Shown one piece after another: positions 1-5,441 of a DNA stretch of 5,900 nt. The notes beneath the pieces were generated by a model, which saw nothing but the letters and a program-made list of their open reading frames with translations, made no database searches and had not been told where the DNA came from. Position 1 is the first letter of the stretch. Each line of letters begins with the position of its first letter. Source of the stretch: an uncultured Coriobacteriales bacterium (GTDB taxonomy: Bacteria > Actinomycetota > Coriobacteriia > Coriobacteriales > UMGS124); assembly GCA_934662525.1 (NCBI GenBank), contig CAKUKJ010000169.1, positions 1-5,900 on the forward strand. Direction: 5' to 3'. Made by a program: the position numbers and the translations under genes.

Positions 1-249
1 GAACTACGCCGCTCCGACGACGGTCCCGGCTTCTCCCTGTACCTGCGGGCCCGCGGGTTCTACGGCGCGATCATCGCGGTGACCGACGGACCGGCCGTCG
101 TGCTCGGCCTGAGCCTCGACGACCCGGACGCGTCGCCGCTTGTCGCGGCACAGGACGCCGTGCACATCGACTCCTCCGGTATGGACGCCTCCGAGGTCGT
201 TCAAGCGGTGAACGACCTCATCGATTCCGCGCGTCGTCGGGAGGCCTAG
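1..249 (+). CDS. cmk: Probable cytidylate kinase, C-terminal fragment (5' end outside window)
   Basis: Frame 1 is open from the first base to a TAG at 247-249, giving the last 82 residues of a protein that starts upstream. The C-terminal 40 residues fit the end of cytidylate kinase: a D-A-S-P-L element (visible residues 43-47), then A-x-D-A-V-x-I-D-S-S-G-M (50-61) and an amphipathic helix with E-V-V. In the family this follows an E-(I/L)-x-x-R-D segment of the substrate-binding and lid region. The enzyme phosphorylates CMP/dCMP with ATP in the cytoplasm. The fragment begins with E-L-R-R-S-D-D, which resembles that R-D segment, but about 34 residues (roughly 8-41) that I do not recognise as Cmk lie between it and D-A-S-P-L. 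Third-position GC bias runs through the whole frame, so the extra part looks translated. The P-loop N-terminus is not visible, so the identification rests on the tail and on cmk being a usual neighbour of plsC, ispH and der in this kind of cluster. Confidence 0.68.
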   Translation, partial: ELRRSDDGPGFSLYLRARGFYGAIIAVTDGPAVVLGLSLDDPDASPLVAAQDAVHIDSSGMDASEVVQAVNDLIDSARRREA

Positions 250-253
250 AACC

Positions 254-1027
254 ATGCCTTCCAACGAGTCTTCGCAGCCCGGGGCCAATGGCAAGAAGAA
301 GTCCGACCGCTCCTCAGAGGAGAGGTTTTTCGACATGCCGGTCAAAGACTGGCCGGTGCGCGTGCGCTTTTTGAGCTGGATCGCCTATCGGGTCGTCCTG
401 GCCTTCGGCAAGCTCTATTGGCGCTGGTCCGTTTCCGGCGCAAACCCCTTCTGCAAGGGCGGCCGGCCAGAGGGGCGCCTCGGCCGCGTCTTCATCTGCA
501 ACCACGCCTCGATGTTCGACCCGGCCTTCCTTGTGGCATACGCCGGCGTGCGCGGCGAGTGCCTGCGCCCCCTTTACAAAAGCGAGCTCGACGAGAACAA
601 GTTCGTCTCTTGGTTCTTCTCTCGCGTGGGGGGGATGCCTATCAAGCGCGGCTCGGCCGACACGAAGGCCATCAAGCGTGCCATCGCCGCCTTGAAGCGC
701 GGTGAGAACGTCCTCATCTTCCCCGAGGGAACGCGCGTGTGGGATCCCGACGCGCGCCCCGAGATCTTCGGCGGTTTTTCGCTCATCGCACTCATGTCTG
801 GCGCGGATGTCGTTCCCGTCGCCATCGACGGCACGGAGCGCATCAACCCGAACAAGCGCTACAAGCTTCCGCGGCCTTCGCGCGTGCGCGTCGAGTTTGG
901 CCAGCCCCTGTGCCTCGCCGACATGCCGGGGGCCGGGCGCAAGGAAAAGGCGGCCGCCCTTGAGGAAAAGGGCATGGAGCGCGTGTACGCCATGCGTCGC
1001 GAACTGCGAACCCAAATCTCGAAGTAA
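254..1027 (+). CDS. plsC: 1-acyl-sn-glycerol-3-phosphate acyltransferase (lysophosphatidic acid acyltransferase)
   Basis: A 257-residue PlsC/LPLAT-family protein that acylates lysophosphatidic acid to phosphatidic acid at the inner face of the membrane. All four family blocks are present: N-H-A-S-M-F-D at 83-89 (catalytic HX4D, H84 and D89), G-G-M-P-I-K-R-G at 126-133, F-P-E-G-T-R at 156-161 (glycerol-phosphate binding) and V-P-V-A-I at 187-191. A hydrophobic, aromatic stretch at about 36-60 could anchor the protein to the membrane. The ATG at 254 is preceded by GGGAGG (239-244) with a 9-base spacer. The first 27 residues are polar (Ser, Lys, Glu rich) and outside the conserved fold. A second in-frame ATG at 335 also has a good SD and would give 230 residues, nearer the usual family size, so the start is uncertain. 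The gene begins 4 bases after the upstream stop, its SD lying inside the end of that gene, which indicates one transcript. Confidence 0.93.
   Translation: MPSNESSQPGANGKKKSDRSSEERFFDMPVKDWPVRVRFLSWIAYRVVLAFGKLYWRWSVSGANPFCKGGRPEGRLGRVFICNHASMFDPAFLVAYAGVRGECLRPLYKSELDENKFVSWFFSRVGGMPIKRGSADTKAIKRAIAALKRGENVLIFPEGTRVWDPDARPEIFGGFSLIALMSGADVVPVAIDGTERINPNKRYKLPRPSRVRVEFGQPLCLADMPGAGRKEKAAALEEKGMERVYAMRRELRTQISK
318..337 (+). promoter_or_regulatory. Alternative ribosome binding site and start codon inside plsC
   Basis: AGGAGAGG at 318-325 lies 9 bases before an in-frame ATG at 335-337 (Met28 of the long form). The shorter product would begin M-P-V-K-D-W-P-V-R-V, just before the hydrophobic anchor, and would drop only the polar leader. 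The SD is at least as good as the one before 254. The sequence alone cannot decide whether both starts are used. Confidence 0.45.
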
Positions 1028-1054
1028 CCTGACGCAGCGAGGGAGTGCAAGAAC

Positions 1055-1900
1055 ATGGCAGTTATCCAGACGGCTCGCTTTGCGGGGGCGTGCTACGGCG
1101 TGGAGCGTGCCCTGCGCATAGTGGAGGACTGCATCGACAAGAGCGGCGCCGTGTGCACGCTCGGTCCCCTTATCCACAACCCCTCAGTCGTCGGCGACCT
1201 GGCGGCGCGTGGGGTCGCCGCCATCGAGGACGTGCGCCAGGCCGCCCCTTCGGCGACGCTTGTCATTCGCAGCCACGGGGTCGTCCCCCAAGTCATCGAG
1301 GACGCCCGCCGTCTCGGGCTCGATGTGGTGGATGCCACATGTCCCCACGTGAAAAAGGCGCATGACGCCGCAGCCTGCCTGGCACAGGCAGGCTACCAGG
1401 TTCTTGTGCTGGGTGAGGCGGGCCATCCCGAGGTGGAGGGCATCCTGGCGAGAGCTGGGGCCGACGCCTATGTCGTCCCCAGCGTTGAAGACCTGACCGG
1501 CATACAGCTCAAGCGCCGCGTGGGCATCGTTGTGCAGACGACGCAGACCCAGGCGTTCCTCGATGCGGTCGTTGCCGCGCTGATGCCTCGTGTGCGCGAG
1601 CTGCGCGTGTTCAACACCATTTGCTCGGCCACGCTGCAGCGCCAAGACGCCGCCGCCGACCTTGCGCGACAGTCTGACGCCATGGTGGTGGTGGGCGGCA
1701 AGAATTCTGGGAACACGCGCAGGCTTTTCCTTGTCTGCCAGGAATTCTGTCCGAACACCCATCATATCGAGACGCCCGACGAGTTGGATCCCGCATGGTT
1801 CGAGGGAGCCGCCTCGATTGGGGTCACAGCAGGTGCGTCGACGCCTGCAGGGCAGGTAGACGGCGTGGTCCAGCGTTTGCGGGAGATATCGAATGGCTGA
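1055..1900 (+). CDS. ispH: 4-hydroxy-3-methylbut-2-enyl diphosphate reductase (IspH/LytB)
   Basis: A 281-residue cytoplasmic iron-sulfur enzyme catalysing the last step of the MEP pathway, the reductive dehydration of HMBPP to IPP and DMAPP. The three cluster-ligand cysteines are present as C13 (in G-A-C-Y-G-V), C96 (in D-A-T-C-P-H) and C190 (in N-T-I-C-S-A-T). The substrate pocket is also intact: H41 (I-H-N), H74 (R-S-H-G), H124 and E126 (G-H-P-E-V-E-G), T162/T163 (Q-T-T-Q-T), S218/N220 (K-N-S-G-N-T) and S262 (T-A-G-A-S-T-P). Length and the A-G-x-C-Y-G-V-x-R-A-L opening match the short Gram-positive type. The ATG at 1055 has GAGGGAG at 1039-1045 with a 9-base spacer. It lies 27 bases after plsC, and its last 8 bases overlap the next gene. 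A perfect 10-bp inverted repeat lies inside the gene at 1372-1394. Nothing in the protein looks defective. Confidence 0.96.
   Translation: MAVIQTARFAGACYGVERALRIVEDCIDKSGAVCTLGPLIHNPSVVGDLAARGVAAIEDVRQAAPSATLVIRSHGVVPQVIEDARRLGLDVVDATCPHVKKAHDAAACLAQAGYQVLVLGEAGHPEVEGILARAGADAYVVPSVEDLTGIQLKRRVGIVVQTTQTQAFLDAVVAALMPRVRELRVFNTICSATLQRQDAAADLARQSDAMVVVGGKNSGNTRRLFLVCQEFCPNTHHIETPDELDPAWFEGAASIGVTAGASTPAGQVDGVVQRLREISNG
1372..1394 (+). repeat. Perfect 10-bp inverted repeat with a 3-base loop, inside ispH
   Basis: AGCCTGCCTG at 1372-1381 is the exact reverse complement of CAGGCAGGCT at 1385-1394, with loop GCA at 1382-1384. It covers roughly codons 106-114 of ispH. The stem has seven G-C pairs and would be stable in the mRNA. 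No T-run follows, so it does not look like an intrinsic terminator. A role is unknown, and it may be a by-product of codon choice. Confidence 0.6.
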
Positions 1901-3314
1901 GCAGGCGGCACAGTACGAACCGTCGAGCAGGCTTCTCAAGGCGCAGGCCACGCTCCCCGGCACCCGCCGCGTGTGGCGCGGCGCCGTGGTCCTCGAGGTT
2001 GAACCCGGCAGCCCCGCCGCGCTTGAGGGCCTGGAACCGGGCATGATCGTGTCGCATGTAAACGGCTGCGAGCTGCGCGACATGATCGACTGGGATTGGG
2101 AGGCCGACGGTCCCGAGGTCGACCTCGAGGGCATCGCAAACCCCGACACGCCCGAGGAATTCGAGTTTGAGTGCCATCTCGAGCGCGACTGGGGCCAGGA
2201 CTGGGGCATAACGTTCGACGGCGCGGTGTTCGACGGGATGCGCATCTGCCGCAACAACTGCCTGTTCTGCTTCATGAAGATGCTGCCGCGCGGCATGCGC
2301 CGCACCCTGTACATGCGCGACGACGACTACCGCCTGTCATTTCTCCAAGGCAACTTCGTCACGCTCACGAACCTGTCTGACGAAGACGTGGAGCGCATCG
2401 TTTCTCACGCCTTGTCACCCCTCAACGTCTCCCTGCATGCCGTGAGCCCCGATGTGCGCGCCCGCCTTATGGGCAAAAACGCCCAACGCGGCCTTGACGC
2501 CTTGGAACGGATTCTCGCAGGCGGCGTGGAGGTTCATGCCCAAATCGTCCTGTGCCCCAACGAGAACGACGGCGAGGAGCTTGTCAAAACGCTTGACTTC
2601 ATCGAGGCTCGCCCGCTCATCACCTCGCTGGGCATCGTTCCCCTCGGCTTTACCCGCCACCAAGACACGTTCACCGAGTCGTTCAACGAACCGGCATGTG
2701 CCCGGGCCGTCATAGACGCCGTGCGTCCCTATCAGCTGCGCAGTCGCCGTCAGACGGGCAGGACGCGGTATCAGCTTGCCGACGAGTTCTATCTCATGGC
2801 ACGCGTTGACCCGCCCGTGGCCGAGGAGTACGACGGGTACCCCCAATATTATGACGGCATCGGCATGGTGCGTTCCTTCATGGACGAGGGCGCCGCGCTT
2901 GTGGCCGACGATTCCGCCATGGCCTGCGTGCGTGCCGCCGCCGAACGGCTTGAGGGGGCGGGAGAGCACGTGCTGCTGCTTTCGGGTTGTGCGAGCGCCC
3001 ATGTGGTGCAGCGTTTTATCGACTCGCTGCCCACTGGGGGGTTCTGCCGCGTCCTGGCCGTGCAGAACGACTATTTCGGGGGCAACGTCAACGTTACGGG
3101 CCTTCTCTGCGCGTGCGACGTGCTTGCCCAACTGCCCGCAGATCTTTCCCATACCGTCGTATGGATTCCCGACATCATGCTCAACTCCGACCGCCTCACG
3201 CTTGACGGCATGGCGGACGATGAGCTTCTCGCCCAAATTGAGATGCGCGGGGGTCGGGGCTTTTTCGTGACCTCGGTGCCCCAGGGCATCAAGCGCGCGT
3301 TCGAAGCCCTCTGA
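1893..3314 (+). CDS. PDZ-radical SAM-DUF512 family protein, function unknown
   Basis: A 473-residue protein with three parts. Residues about 30-65 form a PDZ-like segment (V-L-E-V-x-P-G-S-P-A-A followed by G-L-E-P-G-M-I-V). Residues about 113-300 form a radical SAM-type core with C119-x3-C123-x2-C126 as the probable [4Fe-4S]/S-adenosylmethionine site, followed by the family signature L-P-R-G-M-R, T-L-Y, D-D-D-Y-R-L-S-F-L and G-N-F-V-T-L-T-N-L (131-161). The C-terminal DUF512 part has D-E-F-Y (297-300) and G-N-V-N-V-T-G-L-L (397-405). The family occurs in Clostridia, cyanobacteria and some actinobacteria, often beside der; no substrate is known to me. The cluster motif here continues F-M-K-M-L-P, where many relatives have F-I-D-Q-L-P. 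Five further cysteines lie in the C-terminal part (345, 366, 385, 406, 408). The ATG at 1893 lies within the ispH end (overlap ATGGCTGA, 1893-1900), with GGGAG at 1881-1885 seven bases upstream, so translation is probably coupled to ispH. It is probably cytoplasmic, with no signal peptide seen. Confidence 0.9.
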   Translation: MAEQAAQYEPSSRLLKAQATLPGTRRVWRGAVVLEVEPGSPAALEGLEPGMIVSHVNGCELRDMIDWDWEADGPEVDLEGIANPDTPEEFEFECHLERDWGQDWGITFDGAVFDGMRICRNNCLFCFMKMLPRGMRRTLYMRDDDYRLSFLQGNFVTLTNLSDEDVERIVSHALSPLNVSLHAVSPDVRARLMGKNAQRGLDALERILAGGVEVHAQIVLCPNENDGEELVKTLDFIEARPLITSLGIVPLGFTRHQDTFTESFNEPACARAVIDAVRPYQLRSRRQTGRTRYQLADEFYLMARVDPPVAEEYDGYPQYYDGIGMVRSFMDEGAALVADDSAMACVRAAAERLEGAGEHVLLLSGCASAHVVQRFIDSLPTGGFCRVLAVQNDYFGGNVNVTGLLCACDVLAQLPADLSHTVVWIPDIMLNSDRLTLDGMADDELLAQIEMRGGRGFFVTSVPQGIKRAFEAL

Positions 3315-3317
3315 GCG

Positions 3318-3345
3318 TGGTACCATTCGCATACGTATGTTTTTT
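3318..3345 (+). promoter_or_regulatory. der: Possible promoter or operator upstream of der
   Basis: The 48-base gap between the DUF512 gene and der holds TGGTACCAT at 3318-3326. This fits an extended -10 element (TGn followed by TAnnnT) and is itself palindromic (TGGTACCA). It is followed by a perfect 10-bp palindrome CATACGTATG at 3330-3339 and a run of six T at 3340-3345. No convincing -35 box is visible. The gap is AT-richer than its surroundings. The palindrome could be a regulator site or chance; its two 5-bp arms with no loop make it unlikely to be a terminator. Confidence 0.28.
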
Positions 3346-3348
3346 CTC

Positions 3349-3356
3349 AAGGAGGT
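3349..3356 (+). promoter_or_regulatory. der: Very strong ribosome binding site of der
   Basis: AAGGAGGT at 3349-3356 is a full-length match to the anti-SD of 16S rRNA, with a 6-base spacer to the ATG at 3363. It is the best SD in the window and fixes the der start. It suggests der is translated independently of the gene before it. Confidence 0.85.
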
Positions 3357-3362
3357 TCACCC

Positions 3363-4682
3363 ATGACAAAGCCTGTCGTTGCAGTGGTGGGCAGGCCCAA
3401 TGTGGGCAAGTCCACGTTTGTAAACCGCGTTTCCCAGCGCCCGGAGGCCATCGTTCATGAGACGCAGGGCGTCACCCGCGATAGGACGTTCCACGATTCG
3501 GACTGGAACGGCGTGGAGTTCCTGCTGTGCGACACCGGTGGCATCGAGGTCGGCGATTCGGAAGATGCGTTCCAAGGCAAGATTCGCGACCAGGCCGTGA
3601 TGGCCATCAACGAGGCCGACGCCATCATCTTCCTTGTTGATGGCAAGACCGGCGTCACCGAGGAAGACGAGGCGGTAGCCCGTATTCTCAAGCGCACCGA
3701 CAAGCCCGTGTTCCTTACCGTCAACAAGTGCGATTCCGTCCTGCAGGATTCGAACGCCTACGAGTTCTACAGCCTGGGCCTGGGCGACCCCTATCCCATC
3801 AGCGCCCAGCACGGCAACGGTGTGGGCGACGTCCTCGACGAGGTCGTGGCTCGTCTGCCCGAGCCTGCCGAGGACGAGGAGCTTGACGACGACGTCATCA
3901 ATATCGCCATCGTCGGCCGCCCCAACGCCGGCAAGTCCTCGCTTCTCAACAGGCTGTGCGGCGAGCAGCGCTCCATCGTGAGCGACGTGGCCGGCACCAC
4001 GCGCGACGCCGTTGACACCATGGTCGAGCACGACGGCACGACGTACCGGCTTATCGACACCGCCGGCATGCGCAAGCGCACGGTCGTTACCGAGGACCTT
4101 GAGTTCTACAGCTACCGCCGTGCCGAGCGTGCCATCGAGCGCGCCGACGTCGCCCTGCTCGTCATCGACTCCACCATCGGCGTCACGGAGCAGGACCAGC
4201 GCATCGCCGGTATGGCGCATAACGGCGGAACGGCCGTCGTGCTGCTGCTCAACAAGTGGGATCTCATCGACACCGCCGAGCGTCGCGAGGAGCTTGAGAA
4301 CGACCTCGCGGAGCGGCTGCACTTCGTTTCCTATGCCCCCGTCGTGCGCATCTCCGCGCTCACGGGACGCTCGTGCCTGCGCGTGTGGGACGCGGTGAAC
4401 GTTGCCGACGCCAACCATCGCAAGGTCATTCCCACGCCGCAGCTCAACAAGCTCCTTACGGAGATTCGCGAGTTCGGTCACACGGTGACGAAGGGCTCGA
4501 AGCGCCTCAAGATGAACTACATCACCCAGACGGGCAACAAGCCTCCCATCTTCACCATCTTTGTGAACATGCCCGAGCTCATCACTCCCAACTACGAGCA
4601 CTTCCTTGAGAACCGCATCCGCGACAGGTTCGACCTCACGGGTACGCCCATCAGGTTCAAGTTCAAGCGGAAGGCCCAGTAA
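3363..4682 (+). CDS. der: Ribosome assembly GTPase Der (EngA), two tandem GTPase domains
   Basis: A 439-residue essential GTPase that acts in maturation of the 50S ribosomal subunit. Domain 1 (about 4-165) has G1 G-R-P-N-V-G-K-S-T at 10-18, G2 threonine T38 in V-T-R-D-R, G3 D-T-G-G at 57-60, G4 N-K-C-D at 121-124 and G5 S-A-Q at 147-149. A short acidic linker (about 167-177, mostly Glu/Asp) leads to domain 2 (about 179-345), with G1 G-R-P-N-A-G-K-S-S at 185-193, G-T-T-R-D at 211-215, G3 D-T-A-G at 232-235, G4 N-K-W-D at 297-300 and G5 S-A-L at 331-333. The C-terminal KH-like domain (about 351-439) ends with G-T-P-I-R-F-K-F-K-R-K, a basic tail suited to RNA contact. All nucleotide-binding motifs are intact and the length is typical. 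Proximity to cmk, a common actinobacterial neighbour, and to a DUF512 gene supports the assignment. A hairpin follows at 4699-4737. Confidence 0.98.
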   Translation: MTKPVVAVVGRPNVGKSTFVNRVSQRPEAIVHETQGVTRDRTFHDSDWNGVEFLLCDTGGIEVGDSEDAFQGKIRDQAVMAINEADAIIFLVDGKTGVTEEDEAVARILKRTDKPVFLTVNKCDSVLQDSNAYEFYSLGLGDPYPISAQHGNGVGDVLDEVVARLPEPAEDEELDDDVINIAIVGRPNAGKSSLLNRLCGEQRSIVSDVAGTTRDAVDTMVEHDGTTYRLIDTAGMRKRTVVTEDLEFYSYRRAERAIERADVALLVIDSTIGVTEQDQRIAGMAHNGGTAVVLLLNKWDLIDTAERREELENDLAERLHFVSYAPVVRISALTGRSCLRVWDAVNVADANHRKVIPTPQLNKLLTEIREFGHTVTKGSKRLKMNYITQTGNKPPIFTIFVNMPELITPNYEHFLENRIRDRFDLTGTPIRFKFKRKAQ

Positions 4683-4698
4683 GCCGTCTTGCCTTTTC

Positions 4699-4737
4699 AA
4701 GCGCCCGTGTTTGGTATGTCGGCCGACGCGGGCGCTT
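4699..4737 (+). terminator. Strong GC-rich hairpin between der and plsY; terminator-like but without a U-tract
   Basis: AAGCGCCCG at 4699-4707 pairs perfectly with CGGGCGCTT at 4729-4737. The stem continues through T4708-G4728 (wobble), G4709-C4727 and T4710-A4726 to 12 bp, closing a loop of about 15 bases that contains part of the palindrome GTCGGCCGAC (4718-4727). It begins 17 bases after the der stop, where a terminator would sit. It is followed by CTGCCG instead of a run of T, and the only T-run (4694-4697) is on the 5' side. It could be a U-less or leaky terminator, a 3'-end stabiliser for der mRNA, or a processing site. The structure is certain as sequence; its function is not. Confidence 0.5.
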
Positions 4738-4757
4738 CTGCCGTCCAGCCTATCTGC

Positions 4758-4770
4758 GAGGAGACTCCTC
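4758..4770 (+). promoter_or_regulatory. plsY: plsY ribosome binding site lying in an inverted repeat
   Basis: GAGGAG at 4758-4763 (SD core AGGAG 4759-4763) is separated by one A from its exact reverse complement CTCCTC at 4765-4770. As RNA, at least GAGG/CCTC can pair around a 5-base loop, covering part of the SD. The spacer from AGGAG to the ATG at 4776 is 12 bases, longer than for the other genes here. This supports the start at 4776 and hints at modest or controlled translation. Confidence 0.5.
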
Positions 4771-4775
4771 TCATC

Positions 4776-5432
4776 ATGCCCGTGTATATGATGTGCGCTT
4801 TGTCATGCGTTGCCGCATATCTGCTTGGTGGCATCCCCTCGGCCTACATCATCGGCCGAGCGGTGGGCCATGTGGACATCCGCACCTTGGGCTCGGGCAA
4901 CGTCGGCTCCACCAACGCGGCCCGCACGGTAGGTGCCAAGGCCGGCATTCTCACGCTTGTCTGCGACATCATGAAGGCTGTGGTCGCCGTCTTGTTGGGC
5001 CGCGTGCTCATCGGTCTTGTGGGTGCGGGCAGTTTTGAGGCCACGGCGCCGGGCGGCCCGTATGATTGGTGTGCGGCCCTCGTGTACCTGTCGACCATTT
5101 TGGGGCACATGTTTACCCCGTTTCTGCATTTCCACGGCGGCAAGGGCATAGCCTCGGGTTTTGGCGGCGCGGTGGTGCTGATGCCTTGGGTAGGCCTGAG
5201 CCTCTGGGTCCCGTTCTTGCTGTTTGCGGTCACGACGCGCTATGTGTCGTTGGGCAGCATCACCGGGGCCGTCTCACTTCCCGTTCTGGCCAACGTCTTC
5301 TATCATCCCTCGGCTGCCTTTACGGTTATCGTCTGCCTGGTGGCCGCGCTCGTCATCTGGGGGCACCGCACCAATATCAAGAAGCTTGCGCATGGCCAGG
5401 AGAGCAAATTCTCTGTCAAGAAGACGAAATAG
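4776..5432 (+). CDS. plsY: Acyl-phosphate:glycerol-3-phosphate acyltransferase PlsY
   Basis: A polytopic membrane enzyme of 218 residues that transfers an acyl group from acyl-phosphate (made by PlsX) to glycerol-3-phosphate, giving lysophosphatidic acid, the substrate of PlsC. Conserved motifs are G-S-G-N-V-G-S-T-N-A-A-R (39-50), G-H-M-F-T-P-F followed by F-H-G-G-K-G-I-A (110-126), R-Y-V-S-L-G-S (155-161), and the C-terminal H-R-T-N-I-K-K-L (197-204). Hydrophobic membrane segments lie near 5-25, 55-85, 98-118, 128-152, 160-175 and 180-196. The ATG at 4776 was chosen because it has an SD (AGGAG, 4759-4763) and the protein then starts directly before the first membrane helix, at the usual family length. 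The frame is open further upstream to a TTG at 4689, but that would translate through the intergenic hairpin and add 29 unrelated residues. The stop overlaps the SD of gpsA. Neighbours plsC and gpsA belong to the same pathway. Confidence 0.96.
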   Translation: MPVYMMCALSCVAAYLLGGIPSAYIIGRAVGHVDIRTLGSGNVGSTNAARTVGAKAGILTLVCDIMKAVVAVLLGRVLIGLVGAGSFEATAPGGPYDWCAALVYLSTILGHMFTPFLHFHGGKGIASGFGGAVVLMPWVGLSLWVPFLLFAVTTRYVSLGSITGAVSLPVLANVFYHPSAAFTVIVCLVAALVIWGHRTNIKKLAHGQESKFSVKKTK

Positions 5433-5441
5433 GAGAGGCGT

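Noticed and set aside
1..345. Minus-strand 113-codon open frame overlapping the cmk tail and plsC start
   Set aside because: It has no recognisable domain, overlaps two genes in the opposite direction, and the plus-strand frame shows the better codon pattern and a recognisable Cmk tail.
1184..2314. A 376-codon minus-strand open frame across ispH and the DUF512 start, and similar ones at 314-1177 and 2415-3350
   Set aside because: They span two genes or sit opposite intact conserved proteins, and their translations are Arg, His and Ala rich without known motifs. These are expected by-products of GC-rich coding DNA.
3330..3345. Palindrome plus T-run before der as an intrinsic terminator
   Set aside because: The palindrome has 5-bp arms with no loop and only four G-C pairs in ten, too weak for a terminator stem, even though six T follow it.
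3363..4682. Possible gene fusion or duplication in der because of two GTPase domains
   Set aside because: Tandem GTPase domains are the defining normal architecture of Der/EngA.
3357..4700. A 447-codon open frame on the minus strand opposite der
   Set aside because: It is the antisense shadow of a GC-rich gene with strong codon bias. The plus strand encodes a complete Der with all motifs and a perfect SD, and the minus-strand product has no recognisable domain.
4689..4775. A longer PlsY starting at TTG 4689
   Set aside because: It has no adjacent SD, it would read through the intergenic hairpin, and the 29 added residues are unlike PlsY. ATG 4776 gives the normal length and N-terminal membrane helix.
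4838..4860. A 7-bp inverted repeat CTCGGCC/GGCCGAG early in plsY
   Set aside because: It is short, has a 9-base loop and lies in coding sequence; stems of this size are common in GC-rich DNA.
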